DNA from: Alisma plantago-aquatica
Lineage: Eukaryota; Streptophyta; Magnoliopsida; Alismatales; Alismataceae
Reading direction: 5' to 3'
Assembly: GCA_963693085.1 (NCBI GenBank)
Contig: OY856412.1
Span: 1,059,046,244-1,059,110,243 of the forward strand
DNA: 64,000 bases
In this document: in pieces, positions 24,143-35,807 of the stretch
Layout: the number at the start of each line of letters is the position of its first letter
Position numbering within the stretch: the first letter of the stretch is position 1
Made by a program: the position numbers and the translations under genes
Notes under the pieces: model-generated
Told to the model about the DNA's origin: nothing
What the model saw: the letters and a program-made list of their open reading frames with translations, nothing else
Database searches by the model: none

Positions 24143-24646
24143 TAGGCGTCAGTTATTTATAAAAACCGTCAGCAAAGATCTATAGCGTCGGTTATTTATA
24201 GATCACCGACGCCTTATGTGGCCAAAGCAGTCCTCGAAATGGCGTCGGATATACGTATCAAACCGACGCCTATTTAAATTAGAGGCGTCGGTCTTTTGGT
24301 ATATAACCGACGCCAAAAGTGTTCGCGCCACAAAAAATGGCGTCATTTAGGATACTTTATGCATCAGTTATCTACTAAAAGACCGACGCTATAAGTAGTA
24401 TAGGCGTCGGTCCGTTAGTAAATAACCGACGCAGAAAGTGCCCTAGCTGACGCCGTTTTATGTGGCGCGAACCCCTTTGGCGTCGGTTATCGACTAAACG
24501 ACCGACGCCGATAGTTTAAATAGGCGTCGGTTAAACAACCGACGCCGAAGTGTTCGACCTTTAGCGGCGCCCGCATAGGCATCGGTCGAAAACCGACGCC
24601 AAATGGGGTTAAACGACCGACGCCAAAGGCCACTTCTGTAGTAGTG
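24143..24646 (-). repeat. CACTA right terminus: subterminal GCGTCGGTT hairpins and TIR
   Basis: About nine pairs of GCGTCGGTT-type motifs and their inverse ACCGACGC lie at similar spacing to the left end, some with single changes (GCATCAGTT, GCGTCGGAT). The terminal 13 bp invert the left TIR exactly. An A-run sits just before the block at about 24127-24138. Confidence 0.92.
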
Positions 24647-24649
24647 TCT

Positions 24650-25939
24650 GTATCAGGGTCACATTTCCTCAACATAGAAATGTGAAACACAGGGTGTAAC
24701 CTCTGTAACTCTAGTGGCAACTCTAGTCTATAGGCTACCTTTCCAATCCATTCAATGATTGGATAAGGCCCCATAAACCTAGGAGCTAACTTCCCTTTCC
24801 TTCCAAATCTCAGAACTCCCTTCCAAGGTGAGACCTTGAGATACACTCTGTCTCCAACCTGGAATTCTAAGGGTCTACGACGTCTGTCAGCATAAGATTT
24901 CTACCTATCTTGTGCAGTCTTAATCTGTTGTTGTATTACCTTGATCTTCTCTGTGGTTAGGATCTAACAGTTGATATTCACCAGTTCCATACCAACATAG
25001 GGGTGATCTACAATGTCTACCATACAAAGCTTCATAAGGTGCCATGCCAATGCTATGTTGATAGCTATTGTTATAGGCAAACTCTATCAAGCTTAGGTGC
25101 ATATCCTAACTCCAGGTAAACTGGAGAACACATGCTCTCAGCAAGTCTTCCAAGGTCTGTATAGTCCTTTCTGACTGTCCATCAGTCTTAGGGTGAAAGG
25201 TTGTACTAAACTTTAAATGGGTGCCTAAAGCTTTATGAAGTCGTTCCCTAAAATGACTCATAAATTGGGGACCTCTGTCTGAAACTATAGTGATTGGAAC
25301 TCCATGCAGTCGCAATATCTCTTCAACATACAACTGTGCTAGCTTCTCAGCAGAATAGGTCGTTTTGACAGGAAAGAAATGTGCTGTCTTTGTCAACCTA
25401 TCAACTATTACCCAAATGGAATCATGCCCTTTGTTTGTCCTGGGTAGGCCAACAACAAAGTCCATGGTTACATGATCCCACTTCCATTGTGGTATGGGTA
25501 AAGGTTGCATTGTTCCTGCAGGCTTCTAGTGTTCAGCTTTAACTTGCTGACACACCAGACACCGCATAACAAACTCAGCAACGTCCCTCTTCATTCCAGG
25601 CCACCAATACATATATTTCAAGTTTCGATACATCTTGGTGCTTCCTGGATGCATAGCATACATAGAAGAGTGAGCTTCTTCCAAGACTAACTCCCTCAAG
25701 TTATCCATATCTGGCACTATCATCCTACCATGATAATAGGCTACTTGGTCATCTGAGTCATGGAAACCATCTCTTTTCTCATCACCATACTTCGATCTAA
25801 TCTGTTGAACTGCAACATCAACTTGATGTGCCTCCTTGATCTGCTCTCTCAGAGTAGGTTTTATATGCATCTCAACTAACAACCCGGCTAACAATGACAC
25901 CTTCAATTGTACATTGTCTTTCCTTAAGGAGATAAGCAT
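24650..25939 (-). pseudogene. Chromovirus integrase (broken)
   Basis: In sense order: a zinc-binding HHCC region ending MRCLVCQQVKAEH, the catalytic core with WDHVTMDFVVGLP (first Asp), IVSDRGPQF (second Asp) and FHPKTDGQSERTIQTLE (Glu), then the GPYPIIEWIGKVAYRLELP core-adjacent block and LHPVFHISMLRK. Stops separate the segments at about 25105, 25526 and 24910. The chromodomain continuation lies beyond the CACTA at 17181. Confidence 0.92.
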
Positions 25940-27274
25940 ATCTCTCCTAGAGCATACTAAAGAGTTTAGTTGTGCCCTATCTAAGGTTGATGTTTCTGAT
26001 TTCCTGCTTCAGGCATCTGCAACCACATTGGCCTTCCCTGGATGGTAATCAATTGTACAATCGTAGTCCTTGATTAACTCCATCCAGCGACGTTGCCTCA
26101 TGTTAAGTTCATGCTGAGAGAAGATGTACTTAAGGTTTTTATGATCAGTGAAAATCTAGAATGTCTCTCCATAGAGATATTGTCTCTAGATTTTCAAGGC
26201 ATGAACCACAACAGCTAGCTCCAGATCATGTGTCGGATAATTCTCCTCGTGTTTCTTAAGCTGTCGAGAAGCAAAAGAAATCACTTGCTTATCCAGCATC
26301 AACACACATCCGAGTCCATTCTTGGAGGCATCACAGAAAACTACGTATCCTTTGCCTTGCTCAAGTAGCACAAGTACAGGTGCACTTTTTAATCTTTCCT
26401 TTAGCAACTGAAAAGAATGTTGACACTTGTCACTCCAAGCAAAACGAACATCCTTCTGGGTCAACTTAGTCAAGGGTAAGGCTATGGAACTGAAGTTCTT
26501 AATGAAACTTCGGTAATAGCCAGCCAACCCTAAGAAACTACGGATCTCTGTCGGTGTCTTCGGTTGTTCCCATTGTAGAACAGATTCTACCTTTTTAGGG
26601 TCAACACGAATACTCAAGGCAGATATCACGTGTCCAAGGAAAGATACTTCCGGTAACCAGAACTCACACTTGCTAAACTTAGCGTATAGCTTATGTTCTC
26701 TTAACAAAGTTAGAGCCTAACGAAGATGTTGTTCATGATGCTGAGCATCTCTACTATAGATCAGAATGTCATCTATGAAGACAACAACACACTGATCGAG
26801 GAAGGGTCAGATGATTCTATTCATGAGTTCCATAAATGCAGCTGGTGCATTAGTTAGTCCAAACGACATAACTGTGAACTCATAGTGACCATACCTTGTC
26901 CTAAAAGCAGACTTGGATATGTCACTATCCTTAATACGGAGTTGATGATATCCCGACCTCAAATCTGTCTTTGAGAAGATGGTTGCACCACACAATTGAT
27001 CAAAGAGATCATCAATCCTCAGCAGAGGGTACTTGTTCTTTATTGTTACTTTATTTAATTGTCTGTTATCAATGCACAACTTCATTGATCTGTATTTCTT
27101 TTTAACAAAGAGGACTGGAGCACCCCAAGGCGAAGTACTCGGTCGGATGAAACCCTTCTCAAGCAACTCCTGTAGTTGTTTCTTGAGTTCTTCCATTTCG
27201 GCAGGCACCATCCTGTATGGTGTTTGTGCTATAGGTTGTGTGTCTGGGATCAAATTGATTTCAAACTCAATTTC
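25940..27274 (-). pseudogene. Chromovirus reverse transcriptase and RNase H (broken)
   Basis: RT motifs in sense order: [33 protein letters not shown], the active-site region read as VFIDDILIYSR (about 26750-26790, in a segment bounded by stops), [16 protein letters not shown] and VSFLGHVIS. RNase H follows with [16 protein letters not shown] and [18 protein letters not shown]. In-frame stops occur near 26806, 26708 and 26185, so no active enzyme is encoded. Confidence 0.92.
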
Positions 27275-29065
27275 TCAAGGCGGTGGCACACCTGGACGTT
27301 CTTCAGGAAATACATCTTCAAATTCCCTAACTACAGGAACTTCAATAGGGTTAGTACTATCCATGGTAGTATCCACCACATGGGCCAAGAATGCATAACA
27401 TCCTTGCCTCATCAGCTTCTCAGCAACCATAGCTGACACAAGATAGGTAGGCAGAATCTTTCTCTCTCCTTGAAAGATCCATGTGTCTCTTTCATCAGCA
27501 AACACAACTTGCTTGGATTCGCAATCCAAAACAACCCTATACCTTTCCAAGGTATCCATCCCAAGGATTATGTCAAATCCTTGCATCTCAAGTGGTATAA
27601 GATCTACTTGAATGTGATGATCAGAAAAGAAGAGGATGCAGGGAGAGCATACCTCCTGCAACACAGTAGACCCTCTCAACAGAGTCTCAAGCAACAAGCT
27701 ATCTGCCCTATGACTGACTGTCATATTGCAGTTATGAATCACTCTTCGAGTGATAAAGGAGTGTGTAGCACCTGGATCAATCAAAATAGATACAACACAG
27801 GATGTAGACATATCATAATATAACAACTCCATCTGACCTACCACAACCCGAGGGTTGATCACTGCATCAGGTGGGTTCATTGCATAGAACCTTGCTGTTG
27901 CCCGTGGTTGATTCGTTTCTGACAACCTAGCTTGGGACGCTTTTCCACGTCCTCTAGATGCTCCTGGAAACTGCCTCCTTGGGGATCCCTGCTGACTCTG
28001 CCTCTGTGGTTGTGTCACACTTGCTAGTCTGGCTCTACAGTCTTTCATCAAATGCCCCACCTTTCCACATATATAACAACTTCTGTCCAGTTGTTGTGGT
28101 CTTGGTGGTCCTGTAACCGACATAGATGCTGAATTGTGAGCCCCTTGTAGTGGTAGGCTTCTTCCTCTACCCCTACTTGGTGTCCACTGTGTCTGAACAC
28201 TAGGTCTAGGTGGTGGTGGTGTAGGTGCAGAAAATCTAGGTTTCTTGAAGTCTCTAGATGAAGATACTTGGAACTGAGGATATCTCTTATGGGTTTGCCT
28301 CTTCTCTGCTACGGACCTCTCCATCCTTCGGACTGACTCAATGAAGGTAGCAAACCTTTCCCGGTTCTCTAGGGCAGACACGGGAGTAGTTAACTCAGTG
28401 TTTAACCCCTTCTCGAAACGTCTGATCCTTTCTTCATCTGTAGCAGCCATATGCGGACAGAACTGCAACAACTCCATGAACTTATCCTCGTACTCGCTAA
28501 TGTTCATCAGACCTTGCCTTAACCTCTCAAACTGAGAGATTTTCTCATCCAGGAACGTCTTAGGGAAATATCTATTGATAAATTCCCGTCAAAAGACTTC
28601 CCATGCAACCTCTACACCAGGCCTCTTCTGCTCTTCCATGGTCCACCAGTGACCAGCACTCCCCTTGAGAAGATAGACAACATGTCTAACCTTCTTAGCT
28701 TCTAGGATATTCAGGATTCTAAAGGCCTTCTCTAGTTCGGTCAACGATAGGTCGACATCTGCGGGATCATCTGTTCCAAAGTATTCAGTCGCTCTGACTC
28801 GGCGAAGTCGTTCGAACGTCTTGTCGATTCCTTGTCCTTCAAGTTGGGTAGGTACCCTAGGTGCAGGCATAGGCATCCTATCTGTTATGTGTGTCATGGC
28901 AGTCATAAACTGCCTGAACATGGTCTAAACGGTTGGGTTCCCCATGTCAGCTGGGTTAAACTGGGGTGGCTCGGGTGAAGGTTGCTCTATCTCCGGGTTC
29001 CTTACACCTTCTCGGGGTGCAACAACACTACTCTCTGCCACATATTCCTCATGTGGTCCATACAT
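27275..29065 (-). pseudogene. Chromovirus gag and protease (broken)
   Basis: The first in-frame ATG is at 29065. Stops at about 28925 and 28588 split the gag capsid region (ATEYFGTDDPADVDLSLTE, HVVYLLKGSAGHWW). A long frame 28507-27275 carries the capsid end, a CCHC zinc knuckle (CYICGKVGHLMKDC) and the aspartic protease motif ILIDPGATHSFI, where Pro replaces the usual Ser/Thr after the catalytic Asp, as in several plant Ty3 elements. The frame ends just before the RT segment. Confidence 0.9.
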
Positions 29066-29181
29066 CCTTACTTATCTTCTTCTCCTGAGGAGCAGAAGAC
29101 ACTATTAGATATACTGGAAGACACTAAGAATAGACTCGACATCCTAAGTCCTATGTCTCTGTAGACTCAGTGAACCTAGAA

Positions 29182-29192
29182 CTCTGATACCA
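29182..29192 (-). other. Primer binding site, initiator-Met tRNA type
   Basis: TGGTATCAGAG on the minus strand begins 6 nt inside the 5' LTR end. It matches the complement of the plant initiator methionine tRNA 3' end, the usual minus-strand primer for plant Ty3 elements. Confidence 0.92.
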
Positions 29193-29198
29193 CTAAAT

Positions 29199-32100
29199 TG
29201 AGACGTCTTACTTCGGAAAATAAGATCAACTAATGTGGAAGTGGTTTATTAGCAGCGGAATTATGAAAAATCAACAGAAATTAAAATTTTTTAAGAAAGA
29301 TCTTCAAAACATAAAACTCTTTTTATAATAAAACAAGATAAGTTGTTTACAACATGTTTTGACATCACCTCTTTTATGAAATCACCTCTCGAATGATTAG
29401 ATACATCCATTGCCCTGTTATCTATACAAGGCAAGATATAAAAATCTCGAGGCTTAAAGCCAAAAACCTCAGACCTACTGACTCCTAGGACCTGAGAGTA
29501 CAGAGGCGTCATAAGACATACTAACTACAGGACTCAACAGTCAGTATCTCCACCTGAGATTCATTGCTGCCCCTGGTGTTGTTGCTGCTGATACTGCTCA
29601 CCCTCAGATTAGTTTCTCCGTCCTCGGTGTCCACCTAAAAAGTTGAACCCCACGGGAGTGATACAATTTAAACAATTGTCCCAGCGAGAGTTATAACTCT
29701 CCACCAGAAACTTTGTTATAGCAATGAAAGAATAACATAAACAATATAAGTTTTAAGACATTCAACAACATGATTAGGATTAAGTAAAGCAACATTTACT
29801 TAAGCAATCATTTCAATAAGGAATATGCATACTGGATATTTGACTAGAGCATTTATATATAATGTAACTTCAATCATTGTTTCTCGTAGTTCAACCTAAG
29901 CAGTTATGCTACGCGGTTGATTATATTTTACAAACATTATTATACCTTGCGGAGATGAGGTATACCGCTCATACTCCAACCGATCACTACTAAATCGCAT
30001 CGGTATCATACATAGGTCATCAAAAGAGTCAGATTCTTATGACCTCATCTTCCTCTGTCAGTGTGAGGATCAACATTCAGGACATCTCGTGTCTCTGCTA
30101 GAATAGCTTTCCAGGGTATTCTGGCAACTTCGCTATTAGAGTCATAGTGGCGTTCTGTACTCTCTTTGTCATCGAAAGATCTCATGTTTATCTCTCATCG
30201 ATGCGGTATTAAGTATTCCCTTGGGAGATTAGTGATACATCATCCTGACATAAACATATAGTGAAGGGTTGATAGATTTAAGATACATCTACATCAATTC
30301 CTACACTAGGACGTAAGGATATTCGCGTCCATAATCCCCCACATACTCAAAAGTATGTGATCCAGTAATTCCCTTAGGAAAACCTGTTTCACCATCATTT
30401 GGCTTCTGACAATGATGGATCTATGATCAGGGCTCTACATGATATGATTATACTTGATTATTTAAGGTACATTTCAGCATTCTTTTAACATCAAGCATGT
30501 TCTCAAACATTAATCATTAGAACAATAGCTATGAAAGTAGAATACTAAATGTATTAAGTCTAACTCACATCAGTTATCAGTTAGATATCATTTCTTAACC
30601 ATCTCATCATATGATTTAGGAACATGGTTATTCAAATCCTCAGATTATCATAACACTTACTACCAAGTGACATATAAGAATCAAGTCATCTAACAACATG
30701 ACCTTGATTGAAGCAATGTATATACTTCTCACATATCATTATTCTTAAAGCTTATAAATGTTTTCAAGGAATATGACATCATAACTCTTACCTGGCTATG
30801 ATCACCTCATAATATCAACCTACATGACTACTACAATTAAGGACATGCATGTATATAACAATATTAGCACAGTACCAAAACTTTTCAATTTCTTTATAGG
30901 ACACCACGGTCGTGCTCCCTTGCACGTTCGTGCAAGAGAAAGCTACCATGGTCGTGCTCCTTAGCACGGTCGTTCTTACCCACAACATACCTTGAATTAT
31001 TTCTAGGGTTAGGGTTTATTTTCCTCATTTAGGGATATTAAACATCTTTAGCTTACACGGCATAAAGGTTTCTCATGTTATGATTCATTCATAGGGTTTT
31101 ATGCTTAAAGGCATAACCCATAATTATTCCATTCATCACATCACCCTAAATTAGGGTTTACTATTCACATTACATGTTAATTTTCCTAGAATTAGGGTTT
31201 TACTATTCATATTACTAAGTGAATTGAGCTCATAGCATCATCATATATGGAAATTACTATCATTAATACCTTCAAATTAGGTTAAGATTCATCCATCACC
31301 ATAATTAGGGTTTCCATGATCTCACTATGAAGGATCATACCCTAATCATGTGCATTCATTCATATTGAAGGTATTTTACTTGATTCTTACCCATATTAGG
31401 AGTCTTCTCTCTCCTCTTATTATTAGATGATGTTTTCATCACTCTAGATTAGGTTAGGTCAACTCAACTTTGATTAACATAAGTCATAACATCACCTTTG
31501 TGGTCATTAGGGTTTACTTGGTCAAGAGGTGTTGTCTACTTGAACCCTTCAAGGGTACCTTGATAATGTTCACCATTAACCATAGCATACCTAAACCAAC
31601 TCATTACTTGTGCCCTCATTGTCTTTAGGTATCATTAGGGTTTGAGTTAAACAACTATTGAACCATCTAATCCTTTAAAGCATTAAGTAATCTTGACCTT
31701 AAAAGTCCCCAAACGGTTTTGAAATTTCAACCTCCAAACGGTTTTGAAACCGCATGGAAGGGTTGACCGTTTGGTACCTTTGACTTTTAAGACCGCATGG
31801 ACAAGTTCATTCTCAAGACCGTTTGCCCCTAAACGGTCTTGAAACCATTCGATCATGTTGACCGTTTAGCCAAGGTTGACTTTGAAATCGTTTGAACAAA
31901 TCAGCCTTGAAACCGCATGACCTTAAACGGTTTTGAAACCATTTGGTCCCAAACGGTCTTGAGACCGTTTGCCCCCAAATGGTCTTGAGACCGTTTTGGA
32001 TTCAAATGGTCTTGAGACAGTTTGGTCCAAACATCTCAAAACCGCATGGACCTAAAAAGTGCATCAACACTTGCAATTTATTAGGGTTTTCAATGTTGAA

Positions 32101-34076
32101 CCCCTCAATTGTTCTCATACTCGTTAACTACTTATCAATTAAGGTAATTAGGTTAATCCTTAACCAATTGGACACTCAATTGACTCTCAATTGATAGCCA
32201 ATTAGGGTTGTGACCAATTGAATTAGGGTGAAATTGATCAACCTTCAACATTCATCAACATGAGTATAATTGAAGTTGAACCCATCAACTATCACTCAAT
32301 TGGGCCATGACCTGACCCCAATCAGTCTTGGGATCGTTTGGACATCCTCCAAATGGTCTTGAGACCGTTTTCCCAAAGTCTCATAAAAAACTAAGTCAAT
32401 TTGTTAAGGGTTGAACCCTAATTAGGTCACCAAATCAGCACTTTGATTATCTCAACAACCTATTATGATTGGACCTCCAATTGAACAAATTCTCTTAACC
32501 GTAGACCTCCAAACGGTCTTGGGTGATCACCAAACAGTCTTGAGACCGTTTGGGTGATCCCCAAACAGTTTTGAAACCATTTGGGCCACTCAACCCAAAC
32601 TTCAACATGATTGGTCCATTGAAATCAGCAATGAACCCGATTAGGGTTTAGGTGATTAAAGTTCTTTCAACTTGATATTTACTTGGGATTAGCTAATGAT
32701 TCTTTGTAGGTGATTAATTCATAATGTGTCCAGAAGACCCCCAAACAGTCAACGCTTGGTCAAACATCCCAAACGGTCTTAAAGACCGTTTGATTCTAAA
32801 CGGTCTTGCAAACCGCATGAATCCAAAAGGTTTTGAAACTGTTTGGTTTCAAACGGTTTTGCAAATCGTTTAGACCAAAGGTGTAAGACTGTTTGGTAAA
32901 GTTACATAGGTAATCATGCCCATCTTCTTCTACCTCAGACTAGGGTCGGTTTCTTCATGGTTTTGGTTGTAAGAGTGCAAGAAAGGACAGGAGAAAGAAG
33001 AACAAGCTACTTTTGCAAGAAAGAACGGTGCATAAAAAAGTTTAAGGGTGTAGAGTTATAAAACCCGCCTTAAAGTCATCCCTAGAGCTCCAAGCTTCCA
33101 AGCTTTAATGGCATATTGAGCTCCATAGGTCGTCCAAGGTTGTTTCTCCAAGAATTGGTTGGAAACGATGGCTAGAAAGAAGAACTAAGTAAGAAAGACC
33201 ATATAACCAACCTTGCAACATGATTTCCTCCATGAATTCGAGCAAGATGATGATCAATCCTTACCTAGAACTGGTTGGTCGTCCTCCTATGCTCCAGAGC
33301 TCCATCCTTAGTCGGTTCAAGCAAGAAGATAACAAGGGAAGTGAAGGAAACGATCCTTGCTAAGTAAGAAAAGGTGTATATATACTTCGTGGGTATTTCC
33401 AAGATAAAGACAACTTATTTCTCCTTTTCTCAACTAGGTCCTTCCCTTCTTCTAAGACACATTTCTCCCTTCCATACATAAGCAAAACTCATCTTAAACC
33501 CAAGGTCTAAAGTTAAAGAAAGCCAACCTCCTACTATATTGTACACACATAAAGGGTCATTTTGCTTACAACTTGATTATTTAATTACAAGGGTGTTCCT
33601 TCTTATATGATTATTCAAATGAAGCGCCCTCTTCATCATTTTTACTCTAAATGATGCCAAGAGTCATAAAAGATACTTTTGAAGGTGTATTTTACATATT
33701 GCACCCAATGTTTTGGGTAAATTGCACTTTACACCAAAACTAGGGTTTAAAGCACAAGGATTGCTCCACAAGCTGCATCTTAGTGCCCAAGCTTGGAGAA
33801 TCCATAACACTTCATCATATTCATTCTTATGATGTCTCAACACCAAAGGAACATCTTAACATGTGTATTTTGCAAGTTAACCCCTCTAATTGGATAATTT
33901 GCACATAGGTCCCTGTATTACAAAACAATATTACAACATTGTTCAAAAAGGACAGATAAGGAAATATATGTTCTTCAAGAGCTTTAATTACATAAAAAAG
34001 ATAATCATCAGTATCTAATTACATAATTAAGCAAAACACCTAGGGTTAGTCCATAACCCAGGTTAGGGATGTTACA
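29199..34076 (-). repeat. 5' LTR of the chromovirus, 4878 bp
   Basis: It has the same termini as the left LTR and close similarity throughout. The candidate TATA box is at 33377-33384. Differences are mostly single bases, many of C/T or G/A type. Confidence 0.95.
31716..32900 (-). repeat. Cluster of AAACGGT/ACCGTTT inverted repeats in the 5' LTR
   Basis: This matches the 14567-15751 cluster. Several stems perfect in one LTR are degraded in the other, such as AAACGGTCTTGAAACCATTC here against AAATGGTCTTGAAACCATTT at 14689. The two LTRs can therefore be compared stem by stem. Confidence 0.88.
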
Positions 34077-34081
34077 TATTT

Positions 34082-35792
34082 TTCCAAATTTGAGTTTCAA
34101 ATTATATTACAGACAATCCTAACTGTACATCTACTCTAAAAATATCCCCAGAAAGACTAGTTGGATATTTCTAAGATAGTTTAAATGAAACCTGTCTAGG
34201 ACATCATCTTGAAACAACGAACTCAAACCCATTAGTCAGATAGGCTAGTCAATAGTCAGGAGATCAATGCCTTGACCTATTGAAATGCTTTAGAATAGTC
34301 TAAAATGCAGTTTTCACACATATATTAGCCTAAACCTTAAATGTTAGTGTAAGGAGAATTTGGAATTTTTTTAAGTATTCAATCTAGGAATAATGTTCCC
34401 TACTATCCATGATCTATGTCTTGGTAAGCTTCTTCTATTTTCAACATCAAATTATATTCTTTCTCCCCACTCTGCCCTTTAGGAGGATTTCTACAAAACC
34501 TATTGTGGAAAACCTTGCTCTTCTAGGTCCCTCTCTTCATGCGCCCTTGACCTTGATGGCCTGTATGCAAGTTTGGTGTTGAAGATCTTCATTGGTGATT
34601 ATTTTTGAGATAGGATTCTTGCTCCTTCGTCTCTAAGCTTACATTCCATGCACTTCCTTTAAGGTGTCTGGATAAATCTCACCCAAAAGAATTATGCATG
34701 ATGAGGTTTAATCAAACTAAAAGTAAGACTAATTGGTATTTCTTGCTAATCTCTTGTTCCAAATTTGAGTTTCAAATTATATTACAAACAATCCTAATTG
34801 TACATCTACTCTAAAAATATCCCTAGAAAGACTAGTTGGGTATTTCTAAGACAGTTTAAATGAAACCTGGTTAGAACACCATCTTGAAACAGTGAACGCA
34901 GACCCATTAGTCAGACTGGCTAGTCAATAGTCAGGCGATCAATTCCCTAACCTGTTGAAATGCTTTCGAATAGTCTAAAATGCAGTTTTCACACATATTT
35001 CAGCCTAAACCTTAAAGGTCAAAAACATGGGAGATAAAGTGTAAGGAGATTTTGGAAATTTTTTAAGTATTCAGTCTAGGAATCATGTTCCCTACTATCC
35101 ATGATCTATAACTCTATTTTCAACATAAAATTATATTCTTTCTCCCCACTTCGCCCTTTAGGAGGATTTCTACAAAACCTATTGTGGAAAACCTAGCTCT
35201 TCTAGGTCCCCCTCTTCATGCACCCTTGACCTTGATGGCTAGAATGCAAGTTTGGTGGTGAAGAGCTTCGTTGGTGATTATTTTTGAGATAGGATCCTTG
35301 CTCCTTCATCTCTAAGCTTACATTCCATGCACTTCCTTCAAGGTTTCTAGATAAATCTCACCCAAAAGAATTATACATGCTGAGGTTTAATCAAACTAAA
35401 AGTAAGACTAATTGGTATTGCTTGCTAATCTCTTGTTCCAAATTTGACTTTTAAACTATATTACAGACAATCCTAACTGTACATCTACTCTAAAAATAAC
35501 CCCAAAAATACTAGTTGGGTATTTCTATGATAGTTTAAATGAAACCTGTCTCGAACATCATCTTGAAATAGTGAAATCAGACCCATTAATTAGACTAGCT
35601 AGTCAATAGTCAGGTGATTAATGCCCTAACTTGTTGAAATGCTTTAAAATAGTCTAAAATGTAGTTTTCACACATATATCAGCCTAAACCTTAAAGGTCA
35701 AAATCATGGGAGATCAAGTGTAAGGATATTTTGGAACTTTTTTAAGTATTCAATCTAGGAATCATGTTCCCTACTATCGACGGTCTATTTCT
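34082..35792 (+). repeat. Satellite copies 2, 3 and part of 4
   Basis: Unit starts CAAATTTGAG/C lie at 34085, 34760 and 35439 (spacing 675 and 679). Copy 4 is cut at its AAGCTTCTTCT block by the non-LTR insertion. Short open frames that recur in every unit (through TATTGTGGAAAACCT and CTTGACCTTGATGG) reflect the repeat rather than a gene. Confidence 0.92.
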
Positions 35793-35807
35793 TAGTAAGC
35801 TTCTTCT

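Larger units (their letters stand above)
17182..24646 (+). mobile_element. CACTA (En/Spm-type) transposon, internally deleted, 7465 bp
   Basis: Perfect 13-bp terminal inverted repeats CACTACTACAGAA (17182-17194 and 24634-24646) are flanked by the 3-bp TSD TCT (17179-17181 and 24647-24649). Both ends carry subterminal GCGTCGGTT inverted repeats. Inside, on the plus strand, are a GC-rich leader, a 449-bp tandem array, the C-terminal end of a TNP2-type transposase and a 13-exon TNPA/ULP1-like gene. Most of the TNP2 transposase is missing, so the element could move only with help in trans. It interrupts the chromovirus between integrase and chromodomain and is therefore younger. Confidence 0.96.
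12078..34076 (-). mobile_element. Giant Ty3 chromovirus (Tekay/Del-like), complete with TSDs but coding-defective
   Basis: Two LTRs (12078-16921 and 29199-34076) enclose gag, protease, RT, RNase H, integrase and chromodomain sequences in the Metaviridae order, all on the minus strand. A 5-bp TSD TATTT flanks it (12073-12077 and 34077-34081). The 5' LTR is the right one, followed by an initiator-Met tRNA primer site; a purine tract precedes the left, 3' LTR. Total length is 21,999 bp, about 14.5 kb without the CACTA insertion. The coding region has many stops, so it is not autonomous. It inserted at a unit boundary of the 0.68-kb satellite. Lineage rests on the C-terminal chromodomain and general layout. 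Confidence 0.95.

Noticed and set aside
12078..34076. Possibility that the two 4.85-kb repeats were a segmental duplication
   Set aside because: TG...CA ends, adjacent PBS and polypurine tract, internal pol genes and a 5-bp TSD identify them as LTRs.
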